Shown: positions 16,287-24,530 of the stretch, in pieces
Position numbering within the stretch: the stretch's first letter is position 1
How the letters are laid out: each line of letters begins with the position of its first letter
Origin: Sipunculus nudus
Lineage: Eukaryota > Annelida > Sipuncula > Golfingiida > Sipunculidae
Reading direction: 5' to 3'
DNA length: 64,000 nt
NCBI GenBank assembly: GCA_026874595.1
Contig: JAPPUL010000068.1
Location: forward strand, 1 to 64,000
Notes under the pieces: generated by a model
The model's database searches: none
Told to the model about the DNA's origin: nothing
The model's input: only the letters and a program-made list of their open reading frames with translations
Translations under genes and position numbers: made by a program

Positions 16287-18059
16287 TCATATTATATTAT
16301 CTACCAACTCCATAATTCTAACACTATATTCCCTTACCTTTTCTTCAACTTCTCTTTTTACACACTCTAAATCTTCTCCTTTCCTTTTATAACTAAAATA
16401 GAATTTTAGCTTTGGTTCAGTTCCGCTTGGTCTTAAAGTTAGTTCAAGTCCATTATCATAATAAAAACTTAATACATTGCTCTTTGGCAAACTTATTTCC
16501 TTTTCCTCTCCCATTTTTAGATCAACTAGTTTACTATTCTTTATATCCCGTATCTTAATAAGCTCACAATCCATTAGCATCTTAGGTGGTTCATCTCGGA
16601 AAACACTCATTATCTTATTTATCTTTTCTACTCCCTCCTTCCCTTTTAGTGTTATCGACTTTTGACTCTCAAAATAATATCCATAACGCTTGTATATTCT
16701 ATCTAAATAATCAAGTAAGGTCTGTCCTTTCTTTTTGCAATAAGCCGTTATCTCAAGTGCAAGTAAACCTGCCATTATAGAATCTTTATCTCTTACAAAA
16801 TCTCCAAAATTATAGCCATAACTCTCCTCAAAGCCAAATATAAACTCACGTTCCTCTCTTTTGCCTATGTCATGATACTCATATACGCGCTGTGCTATAT
16901 ATTTAAAACCGGTCAAAACATCTTCTACATATATCCCAAAATCCTTACATATTACATCAATAATTGGCGTTGTTACTACTGTCTTTAATATCAACCCATT
17001 CGATTTAAGCTGACCTTGCCGCTTTTGTTCACTCAAGATATAGTATACGCATATTATTCCAAATTGATTCCCGTTTAGTAGTTTGAAATCACCCTCCCCA
17101 GCGTTTACCGCAACCCCTAGCCTATCACCATCAGGATCTGAGGCAAGTACTATGTCTGCTCCCTTCTCCTTTCCAAGACTTATTCCCATCGATAATGCCG
17201 CCCCTTCCTCAGGATTCGGATATTCTACTGTCGGAAAATCTCCATCCGGTTGCTCTTGTTCTTTTACTACATACAAATTCCTTAACCCAAACCCGCTTAG
17301 TGTCTCTTGCATTGCTATATTCGATGCCCCATGTAATGGAGTAAATACCACACTTACATCATTCTCAAGTACATCCTTAAGATCAGCTCCATTTAACGAC
17401 ATCCTCCACACCTTTTTATAATATCCTGCATTATAACTTGAATCCAAATACTCAATTAATCCCTTTTCCATGCACGCTTCTTCTGACAATACTTTTATAT
17501 CATCAAGGCGCCTTATCTTCTTTATTTCTTCTATTATCCCTATATCGTGAGGGGATAAGACTTGTGCCCCATCAGTATAATATACTTTATAACCATTATA
17601 CTCTGGCGGATTGTGACTCGCTGTTACCATAACTCCTGCATGAGCTCCTAAGTCCCTTATCCCATACGATAGTATCGGTGTTGGTGTTAACTCTTTAAAC
17701 ACATATACCTTTAGACCATTTGATGCAAATATTTGTGCCGACCTTAAGGCAAATTCTCTTGAGTTGTGTCGTGAGTCATAGGCTATAACCACCTTGCACC
17801 CTTTTATATCCCCTGACTCTTTTGCAATATAATTCGCTATCCCTTGCGCAACTCCTCCTACCGTATATATATTCATACGGTTTGTTCCCATCCCCATAAT
17901 ACCACGTAAACCGCCAGTTCCAAATTCAAGCTCTTTATAAAATCTGTCTATTAGTTCTTTTTCATTATTTTCTTCTAAGAGTTTTTGAAGTTCTAGTTTA
18001 GTAAAGTCGTCATATTTAAGCCATTCTTCTAATCTCTTTTGGACCTCTTCTGGTAGCAT
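16287..18059 (-). CDS. Phosphoglucomutase/phosphomannomutase (alpha-phosphohexomutase family)
   Basis: 590 aa. The phosphoserine loop is TASHNP (S148). The metal-binding loop is DPDGDRLG, the sugar-binding motif is GFEESYGY and the C-terminal phosphate loop is RPSGTEPK, so all four active-site elements are intact. It interconverts hexose 1- and 6-phosphates; the size (near 590) and GTGGLRG motif fit the PgcA/PGM2-type phosphoglucomutases. It could supply glucose-1-phosphate for GlgC (47.4 kb). The start ATG has AGGGGG about 12 nt upstream. Confidence 0.9.
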   Translation of the reverse strand: MLPEEVQKRLEEWLKYDDFTKLELQKLLEENNEKELIDRFYKELEFGTGGLRGIMGMGTNRMNIYTVGGVAQGIANYIAKESGDIKGCKVVIAYDSRHNSREFALRSAQIFASNGLKVYVFKELTPTPILSYGIRDLGAHAGVMVTASHNPPEYNGYKVYYTDGAQVLSPHDIGIIEEIKKIRRLDDIKVLSEEACMEKGLIEYLDSSYNAGYYKKVWRMSLNGADLKDVLENDVSVVFTPLHGASNIAMQETLSGFGLRNLYVVKEQEQPDGDFPTVEYPNPEEGAALSMGISLGKEKGADIVLASDPDGDRLGVAVNAGEGDFKLLNGNQFGIICVYYILSEQKRQGQLKSNGLILKTVVTTPIIDVICKDFGIYVEDVLTGFKYIAQRVYEYHDIGKREEREFIFGFEESYGYNFGDFVRDKDSIMAGLLALEITAYCKKKGQTLLDYLDRIYKRYGYYFESQKSITLKGKEGVEKINKIMSVFRDEPPKMLMDCELIKIRDIKNSKLVDLKMGEEKEISLPKSNVLSFYYDNGLELTLRPSGTEPKLKFYFSYKRKGEDLECVKREVEEKVREYSVRIMELVDNII

Positions 18060-18096
18060 TTCAAGCGTTCCCCCTTCCTATATTTTTCTACATTCT

Positions 18097-19476
18097 CTAT
18101 ATCTTTATATTTTCTAGATTATATTTCTTTATTTTCTTATGCAGATTACTTCGTTCAATGCACAGATTATTTGCCGTTTTTGATATATTCATACCATTAT
18201 CTTTTAATTTCTTATAAAGATAAAGCCTTTCAAACGCTTCCTTTGCTTCCTTTAATGTCTTTTGTTCATACGGATCTGATATGCTTTCTTGTAACTTCTC
18301 TTGCGGCATTAGTATATTCAACTTTATCGCCTCTCCATATATATCTTCGCTCTCTATCAATATAGAAAGCCTTTGTGCTAGGTTTTTTAACTCTCGCACA
18401 TTACCTTTCCAACTATGTCTTTCAAGTATATCTATTGCGCTTTTTTTCAATATCTTCGGTTTTACATTATTTTGTTTGGCAAACACTTTTAAGTAATATT
18501 CCATTAGAGGTATTATATCTGTTTTACGATCTTTTAACTTTGGCATCTGGATTGGTATTACGTTTAGTCGGTAATATAAATCCTCTCTGAAAGTTCCTCG
18601 TTTTATCTCCTCAGCTATATCCTTACTTGTTGAAGATATTACCCTTATATCTATTCTTAGGCTTTTTGTCCCTCCAAGAGGCTTTAGCTCCATGTCTTGT
18701 AAGATTCTAAGCAACTTTGCTTGCGTACTTAAACTTATATCCGTTACTTCATCTAAGAATAACGTCCCTTCATTTGCAAGCTCAAGTTGGCCTTTCTTTG
18801 TGCTTATTGCTCCTGTAAATGCTCCCTTCTCATGACCAAATAATTCACTCTCTATTAGTTCGTCATTAAATGATGCACAATTCAACTTTATAAACGGCTT
18901 TTGCCAGCGCTTTGAATTGTAGTGTATCCGTTGTGCTGCCACTTCCTTTCCTGTCCCGCTTTCACCGCTTATGAATATCCAAGCGTCTGTTTTTGAGGCT
19001 TGCTCTAATTGCTCATTTATATCTTGTATAGCTTTGCCATTACCTATAAAATCTATACGCTCCTCTTCTACCTTCCCCTTCAAGAAATCATTTTCCTCCT
19101 TAAGCGCCTTTAACTTAAAGGCATTAGCTAAAATAGTTAAAAGCTTTTCATTGCTAAATGGTTTACTAATAAAATCAAAAGCTCCCTCTTTAATACTCTT
19201 TACTGCTAAATCTATAGTCCCATAACCAGATATTAGTATAACCTCTATAAATTTGTGCTCATCCTTTAGCATCCTTAATATCTCTATACCACTTGTTTGA
19301 GGCAGGCATACATCTAATAAAACTACATCTATTTTTAGTTTCTTTAAGAGCTTTAATGTATTTTGCCAATTAGCAGCCTCGTAAACTTTGTACTCTTTTG
19401 TCTCCTGTTCAAGAATACTCCTTATCAACAATCTTATCTTATAATCGTCATCTATTACTAAAACATTCTTTGTCAT
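18097..19476 (-). CDS. Sigma-54-dependent response regulator (NtrC/NtrX type)
   Basis: 459 aa: receiver domain (about 1-120; phosphoacceptor D55 in LLDVCLP, acidic DDD at 9-11), AAA+ domain with Walker A GESGTGKE and the sigma-54 contact loop GAFTGA, and a Fis-type HTH at the C-terminus (ISKTANNLCIERSNLHKKIK). The RSNLHKKIKKY ending is typical of NtrX-like regulators. It would activate promoters read by the RpoN encoded in this window. No histidine kinase gene is adjacent. The only kinase-like gene seen (49.6-53.9 kb) lacks the usual phosphoacceptor His, so the partner is unknown. Confidence 0.92.
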   Translation of the reverse strand: MTKNVLVIDDDYKIRLLIRSILEQETKEYKVYEAANWQNTLKLLKKLKIDVVLLDVCLPQTSGIEILRMLKDEHKFIEVILISGYGTIDLAVKSIKEGAFDFISKPFSNEKLLTILANAFKLKALKEENDFLKGKVEEERIDFIGNGKAIQDINEQLEQASKTDAWIFISGESGTGKEVAAQRIHYNSKRWQKPFIKLNCASFNDELIESELFGHEKGAFTGAISTKKGQLELANEGTLFLDEVTDISLSTQAKLLRILQDMELKPLGGTKSLRIDIRVISSTSKDIAEEIKRGTFREDLYYRLNVIPIQMPKLKDRKTDIIPLMEYYLKVFAKQNNVKPKILKKSAIDILERHSWKGNVRELKNLAQRLSILIESEDIYGEAIKLNILMPQEKLQESISDPYEQKTLKEAKEAFERLYLYKKLKDNGMNISKTANNLCIERSNLHKKIKKYNLENIKI

Positions 19477-19805
19477 ATTCTTCGATTCTTCCCTTATCTT
19501 ATTACTCTATAGCTCTAACATTGCTTCTTTAATAAATAGTTAAATAAGGTATCATATTATAATAATCCACTAACTTATAATAATCCACTAAGCATTAAAA
19601 AGCTAATTACCTTTTTAAAAATTACAGCATATCTAATTATAAACTGCTTTAATAGTATTAATAATATACATTTAATGCTATCCAATACAATGAATAGACA
19701 GTTATAAAATAAAAACTAAATGCAAACAAATGTATGTATAATTAGAGAGAAGAGTAAAGAGGAGATTAAAGCGAGTAAAGAGGAGATTAAAGCGAGGGAA
19801 TTAAA
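19477..19805. other. 329-bp non-coding region with two direct repeats
   Basis: This divergent intergenic region separates the NtrC-type gene and the first ankyrin gene. It holds a 17-bp direct repeat, ttataataatccactaa, at 19557-19573 and 19575-19591. It also holds a 21-bp direct repeat at 19752-19772 and 19773-19793, which duplicates a GAGGAG (Shine-Dalgarno-like) element just upstream of the ankyrin start. A TATAAT box lies at 19737-19742 without a convincing -35. No gene is seen. Confidence 0.7.
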
Positions 19806-21047
19806 ATGAAAAAGCAAGTATGTATAATTCTAGGCATGTTCTTTATATTATCTGTATTTTTGTATGGTTCAGTTAATAAAGAACTTATTGATGCGATCAA
19901 ATCTGATGATTATAAGAGAGTAAAAATCTTAATAAAAAGCGGAAGGTCTTTGCATGTAAGGGATAAAGAAGGTGCAACCCCATTACATTGGGCATCTTTT
20001 AAAGATGATAAAAGGATAGCGAATCTATTAATCGAGAGAGGCGCAGATGCTAATGCAAAGACTAAAGAAGGTGCAACCCCATTACATTGGGCATCTGTTT
20101 CAGGCTATAAAGAGGTGGCTAAGGTATTAATAAAAAAAGGAGGAGCATCTGTTAATGCAAGGGATAAAGAAGGCTCAACCCCATTACATTGGGCATCTTT
20201 GAACAATGATAAAGGGATAGCGAATCTATTACTAAAGAGCGGAGCAGAGGTTAATGCAAGGGCTAAAGATGGTGCAACACCTTTACACGGGGCAGCTTTT
20301 GCGGGCCATAAAGAAGTGGCTAAGGTATTAATAGAAAAAGGAGCTAATGTTAATGAAAAGACTAAAGATGGTGCAACACCTTTACACGGGGCAGCTTTTG
20401 CGGGCCATAAAGAAGTGGTTAAGGTATTAATAGAAAAAGGAGCTAATGTTAATGAAAAGACTAAAGATGGTGCAACACCTTTACACGGGGCAGCTTTTGC
20501 GGGCCATAAAGAAGTGGTTAAGGTATTAATAGAAAAAGGAGCTAATGTTAATGTAAGGAATATAAAAGGTATTACTCCTTTGCATAGAGCTACTTTTAAA
20601 GGTTATAAAGAAGTGGTTAAGCTATTAATAGAAAATGGGGCAGAGGTTAATGAAAAGACTAAAGATGGTGCAACACCTTTACACGGGGCAGCTTTTGCGG
20701 GCCATAAAGAAGTGGTTAAGCTATTAATAGAAAAAGGAGCTAATGTTAATGAAAAGACTAAAGATGGTGCAACACCTTTACACGGGGCAGCTTTTGCGGG
20801 CCATAAAGAAGTGGTTAAGCTATTAATAGAAAAAGGAGCTAATGTTAATGAAAAGACTAAAGATGGTGCAACACCTTTACATGTGGCAGTTTCTAAAGGC
20901 CATAAAGAAGTGGTTAAGGTATTAATAGAAAAAGGAGCTAATGTTAATGCAAGGAATAAAGAAGGCTCAACACCTTTATCTTATGCTATTACTAAAGGCC
21001 ATAAAGAGCTAGCTAGCCTACTAAAGTCAAAAGGGGCTCGGCTTTAA
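19806..21047 (+). CDS. Exported ankyrin-repeat protein 1
   Basis: 413 aa with an N-terminal signal peptide (KKQVCIILGMFFILSVFLYG) and no lipobox, then about 12 ankyrin repeats filling the rest (consensus DGATPLHGAAFAGHKEVVKLLIEKGANVNEKTK). Five of the 33-residue units are almost identical at DNA level (99-bp period, 20361-20856), showing recent internal amplification. A GAGGG site precedes the ATG. Ankyrin proteins bind other proteins; the export signal places it in the periplasm or outside. It is first of three tandem paralogues and shares its last repeat and 3' flank with paralogue 2. Confidence 0.85.
   Translation: MKKQVCIILGMFFILSVFLYGSVNKELIDAIKSDDYKRVKILIKSGRSLHVRDKEGATPLHWASFKDDKRIANLLIERGADANAKTKEGATPLHWASVSGYKEVAKVLIKKGGASVNARDKEGSTPLHWASLNNDKGIANLLLKSGAEVNARAKDGATPLHGAAFAGHKEVAKVLIEKGANVNEKTKDGATPLHGAAFAGHKEVVKVLIEKGANVNEKTKDGATPLHGAAFAGHKEVVKVLIEKGANVNVRNIKGITPLHRATFKGYKEVVKLLIENGAEVNEKTKDGATPLHGAAFAGHKEVVKLLIEKGANVNEKTKDGATPLHGAAFAGHKEVVKLLIEKGANVNEKTKDGATPLHVAVSKGHKEVVKVLIEKGANVNARNKEGSTPLSYAITKGHKELASLLKSKGARL
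20358..20950 (+). repeat. 99-bp ankyrin-coding tandem repeats
   Basis: The 99-bp unit beginning aagactaaagatggtgcaac recurs at about 20358, 20457, 20655, 20754 and 20853 (exact multiples of 99 bp), interrupted by one diverged unit at about 20556. Several copies are identical over nearly the whole unit. It is in frame and coding, not a CRISPR array. Confidence 0.93.
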
Positions 21048-21460
21048 TAGAGTTAGTATATTAGTCTATAATGCTGGCTTATACTTCTTTAATTTAGAAT
21101 ACCATTACTAAGATTTAGCAAGACTTATTAATAGTATTCAATTAATTATCTTTATCTTTTAATGGTTGTTAACTTTACTAGGGTAACTTATTGTTAAAGA
21201 GGGAATTAAAATGAAAAAGCAAATATGGATAATTATAGTGATATTATTATTATTCTCTGTGTATTTGAGTGCTTGTGTTGATAGTTCTTTTATTAAGGCA
21301 AACTCAAATGGTGATTATGAGAGAGTTAAAAACTTAAAAGAAAAAGGGTCAGAAGTTAATGCAAGGGATAAAGAAGGTTGGACTCCTTTACATTTTGCTG
21401 CTTATGCAGGTTATAAAGATAAGATTAAGGTATTACTAAAAAGCGGAGCAGAAGTTAATG
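20917..21460 (+). repeat. Long direct repeat (copy 1), 1600 bp from copy 2
   Basis: The 3' end of ankyrin gene 1, the whole 163-bp intergenic segment (21048-21210) and the 5' end of ankyrin gene 2 recur at 22517-23060. The intergenic part appears identical, and only a few differences lie in the flanking coding parts (e.g. one in the last ankyrin unit, a few in the signal region). This marks tandem duplication of a whole ankyrin gene. Confidence 0.93.
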
Positions 21461-22647
21461 CAAGGAATGCAAATGGTGATACTCCTTTACATGGGGCTGT
21501 TATGAACGGGCATGGAGACGTGGTTAAGCTATTACTAAAAAGCGGAGCAGAAGTTAATGCAAGGGATATTAAATATGGCTTTACTCCTTTACATGTGGCT
21601 GTTGTTCAAGGCTATAAAGATGTGACTAAGCTATTACTAAAAAGCGGAGCAGAGGTTAATGTAAGGGATGTAAAGAGCAGGACTCCTTTATATATGGGAG
21701 TTTTGAACGGGCATGGAGACGTGGTTAAGTTATTACTAAAAAGCGGAGCATATACTAATGCAAGGGATATTAAATATGGGACAACTCCTTTAAGTATGGC
21801 AGCTTTGAACGGGCATGGAGACGTGGTTAAGCTATTACTAGAGAACGGAGCAGAGGTTAATGCAAGGAATAAAGAAGGCTTTACTCCTTTATTTGTGGCA
21901 GCTTTTGCGGGCCATAAAGAAGTGGTTAAACTATTAATAGAGAAGGGCGCAGAGGTTAATGCAAGGGATAAAAAAGGTGCAACACCTTTACATAAAGCTA
22001 CTTTTAAAGATCATAAAGATGTGGTTAAGGTATTAATAGAAAAAGGAGCAGAAGTAAATGCAAAGGATATTAAATATGGTGATACTCCTTTAAGTATGGC
22101 AGCTTTGAACGGGCATGGAGACGTGGTTAAGCTATTACTAAAAAGCGGAGCAGAAGTTAATACAAGGGATAAAAAAGGTATGACCCCTTTACATAAAGCT
22201 ACTTTTAAAGATCATAAAGATGTGGTTAAGCTATTACTAGAGAACGGAGCATCTGTTAGGAGTACCCAGGGGGGCTTTACTCCTTTACATATAGCTATTA
22301 GCCCTGATGTAGCTAGACTATTAATAGAGGGGGGAGCAGAAGTAAATGCAAAGGATATATATGGTGGTAGAACACCTTTACATGTAGCTGCTGAGATAAA
22401 TAGACATAATGTGGCTAAGCTGTTGATAGACAAAGGGGCAAACATTAATGCAAGGGGTGAATATGATTGGACTCCTTTACATGTGGCAGCTTCTAAAGGA
22501 CATAAAGAAGTGGTTAAGGTATTAATAGAAAAAGGAGCTAATGTTAATGCAAGGAATAAAGAAGGCACAACACCTTTATCTTATGCTATTACTAAAGGCC
22601 ATAAAGAGCTAGCTAGCCTACTAAAGTCAAAAGGGGCTCGGCTTTAA
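21211..22647 (+). CDS. Ankyrin-repeat lipoprotein 2
   Basis: 478 aa. The signal peptide ends in the lipobox LSAC (Cys22), so the protein should be lipid-anchored, unlike paralogue 1. About 13 ankyrin units follow, some with an extended DIKYG insertion (e.g. NARDIKYGFTPLHVAV). The C-terminal 60 residues are nearly identical to those of paralogue 1 and end in the same LLKSKGARL. Promoter and ribosome site (AGAGGGAATTAAAATG) are the same as for paralogue 3. Function is unknown; extracytoplasmic protein binding is likely from the fold. Confidence 0.85.
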   Translation: MKKQIWIIIVILLLFSVYLSACVDSSFIKANSNGDYERVKNLKEKGSEVNARDKEGWTPLHFAAYAGYKDKIKVLLKSGAEVNARNANGDTPLHGAVMNGHGDVVKLLLKSGAEVNARDIKYGFTPLHVAVVQGYKDVTKLLLKSGAEVNVRDVKSRTPLYMGVLNGHGDVVKLLLKSGAYTNARDIKYGTTPLSMAALNGHGDVVKLLLENGAEVNARNKEGFTPLFVAAFAGHKEVVKLLIEKGAEVNARDKKGATPLHKATFKDHKDVVKVLIEKGAEVNAKDIKYGDTPLSMAALNGHGDVVKLLLKSGAEVNTRDKKGMTPLHKATFKDHKDVVKLLLENGASVRSTQGGFTPLHIAISPDVARLLIEGGAEVNAKDIYGGRTPLHVAAEINRHNVAKLLIDKGANINARGEYDWTPLHVAASKGHKEVVKVLIEKGANVNARNKEGTTPLSYAITKGHKELASLLKSKGARL

Positions 22648-23060
22648 TAGAGTTAGTATATTAGTCTATAATGCTGGCTTATACTTCTTTAATTTAGAAT
22701 ACCATTACTAAGATTTAGCAAGACTTATTAATAGTATTCAATTAATTATCTTTATCTTTTAATGGTTGTTAACTTTACTAGGGTAACTTATTGTTAAAGA
22801 GGGAATTAAAATGAAAAAGCAAATATGGTTAATTATAGTGATATTATTATTATTCTCTGTGTATTTGAGTGCTTGTGTTGATAGTTCTTTTATTAAGGCA
22901 AACTCAAATGGTGATTATGAGAGAGTTAAAAACTTATCAGAAAAAGGGTCAGAAGTTAATGCAAGGGATAAAGAAGGTTGGACTCCTTTACATTTTGCTG
23001 CTTATGCAGGTTATAAAGATAAGATTAAGGTATTACTAAAAAGCGGAGCAGAAGTTAATG
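22517..23060 (+). repeat. Long direct repeat (copy 2)
   Basis: Second copy of the segment at 20917-21460, offset exactly 1600 bp. It covers the end of ankyrin gene 2, the 163-bp spacer (22648-22810) and the start of ankyrin gene 3. A shorter remnant of the same spacer (tagaataccatta ... gatttagcaagacttatta) follows gene 3 at about 23678-23717. Confidence 0.92.
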
Positions 23061-23578
23061 CAAGGGATATTATATTTGGCACAACTCCTTTAAGTATGGC
23101 AGCTTATGGGGGCCATAAAGATGTGACCAAACTATTAATAGAAAAAGGAGCATCTGTTAATGCAAGGAATAAAAAAGGTAGAACCCCTTTATTTGTGGCT
23201 GCTTTTTCGGGCCATAAAGATGTGGTTAAACTATTAATAGAGAAAGGAGCATCTGTTAATGCAAGGGATAAAAAAGGTATTACACCTTTGCATAGAGCTA
23301 CTTTTAAAGGTTATAAAGATGTGGTTAAGCTATTAATAGATAAAGGCGCTTATGTTAACGCAAGGGATATTATATTTGGCGGAACTCCTTTACATGCGGC
23401 TGCTCTTAAAGGTCATAAAGATGTGGTTAAACTATTAATAGAAAAAGGGGCAGAGGTTAATGCAAAGACTAAATGGGGCGGAACTCCTTTACATGCAGCT
23501 GCTTTGAACAGGCATAATGATGTGGTTAAGCTATTAATAGAGAACGGAGCAGAGGTTAATACAAGCAATACAAGATGA
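22811..23578 (+). CDS. Ankyrin-repeat lipoprotein 3, 3' end frameshifted
   Basis: 255 aa. It has the same lipoprotein signal (LSAC) and first two ankyrin units as paralogue 2, then diverged units (e.g. DIIFGGTPLHAAALKGHK). The frame stops at 23576-23578 inside the last repeat, while the missing terminal unit continues in the +1 frame. The break lies at a short duplication (aatacaag twice, 23559-23575). The product is shortened by one ankyrin unit and may still fold. Confidence 0.8.
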   Translation: MKKQIWLIIVILLLFSVYLSACVDSSFIKANSNGDYERVKNLSEKGSEVNARDKEGWTPLHFAAYAGYKDKIKVLLKSGAEVNARDIIFGTTPLSMAAYGGHKDVTKLLIEKGASVNARNKKGRTPLFVAAFSGHKDVVKLLIEKGASVNARDKKGITPLHRATFKGYKDVVKLLIDKGAYVNARDIIFGGTPLHAAALKGHKDVVKLLIEKGAEVNAKTKWGGTPLHAAALNRHNDVVKLLIENGAEVNTSNTR

Positions 23579-23666
23579 AGCTGGCAAGACTCCTTTATCT
23601 TATGCCCTCGAGGCAGGGCATAATGACATTGTTACCCTCCTAAAGTCTAAAGGAGCAAAACGTTAA
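23574..23666 (+). pseudogene. Out-of-frame terminal ankyrin unit of paralogue 3
   Basis: Frame +1 relative to the gene upstream encodes DEAGKTPLSYALEAGHND and ends LLKSKGAKR before a TAA stop, matching the C-terminal unit of the two other ankyrin genes (TPLSYAITKGHKELASLLKSKGARL region). It has no start of its own, so it is a detached gene end. Confidence 0.85.
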
Positions 23667-23771
23667 ATAAGGTTATTAGAATACCATTAACGCTAAGATT
23701 TAGCAAGACTTATTAATATATGGCTAATAAATAATAATATATTAGTATATTATTATAGGAGTAATAAGTCT

Positions 23772-24530
23772 ATGCCAATAGAAAGAAGCTACCCACAAAA
23801 ACCAAAAGCAGTATACTTTTATAGTACCTGCCTTGTTAATCTACTATATCCTAAAACAGGCCTATCAGCAATCAACCTTCTGGAGAAAGAGTCAGTAAAG
23901 GTTATTTACCCCAAAAGTCAAACATGTTGTAGCCAACCTGCCTTTAATGCAGGATATTGGAGTGATGCTAAGGCGGTTATAAAGAAACAAATAAAACTAT
24001 TTAATAAAGACTATCCTGTTGTTGTACCCTCAGCCTCTTGTGGCTCTATGTTAAAGATGTATTCTTTAAAGCTTTTTGAAGATGATCCTTATTTAAAAGA
24101 AGTAAAAGAGTTTGCCTCAAGGGTTTATGAGCTTAGCGAGTTTCTAGTACATTGTTTAAAAGTGAAGTTAGAAGACAAAGGTAGTCCAATACGTGCTGTA
24201 TGGCATAGTTCTTGCCAGGCTATGCGAGTTATGAATATAGGAAAGGAGCCTAAAAGACTTTTAAGACAATTAAAGAATGTAGAATTAGTCGAGATGGAGA
24301 AAGAAAATGAATGTTGTGGTTTTGGCGGGACTTTTTCTGTAAAGCATCCTGAAATATCAGGAGTTATGGTTAATGATAAAGTTACGAATGCCTTAAAGTC
24401 GAAAGCTGATGTAGTTCTTGGCAGTGAAAGTGGATGTCTTTTAAACATAGATGGGGCTTTAAAAAAGCAGGAGATTAATTTACCAACAAAACATATAGCT
24501 ACCTTTTTGTGGGAGCGAACTAATGGCTAA
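23772..24530 (+). CDS. lutA: Lactate utilisation protein A (CCG-domain Fe-S oxidoreductase)
   Basis: 252 aa. Two cysteine-rich CCG domains: first with CLVNLLYP ... CCSQPA (about residues 20-60) and SCGSM, second with HSSCQAMR ... CCGFGGTF (about 135-190). This is the LutA layout, the subunit that with LutB and LutC oxidises L-lactate to pyruvate. The start has GGAG 11 nt upstream. It overlaps lutB by 8 bp, showing translational coupling. It is first in a lactate cluster lying directly after the ankyrin genes. Confidence 0.92.
   Translation: MPIERSYPQKPKAVYFYSTCLVNLLYPKTGLSAINLLEKESVKVIYPKSQTCCSQPAFNAGYWSDAKAVIKKQIKLFNKDYPVVVPSASCGSMLKMYSLKLFEDDPYLKEVKEFASRVYELSEFLVHCLKVKLEDKGSPIRAVWHSSCQAMRVMNIGKEPKRLLRQLKNVELVEMEKENECCGFGGTFSVKHPEISGVMVNDKVTNALKSKADVVLGSESGCLLNIDGALKKQEINLPTKHIATFLWERTNG

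Noticed and set aside
20358-20950. Regular 99-bp repeats that might suggest a CRISPR or minisatellite array
   Set aside because: The repeats are in frame, have no unique spacers and encode ankyrin units.
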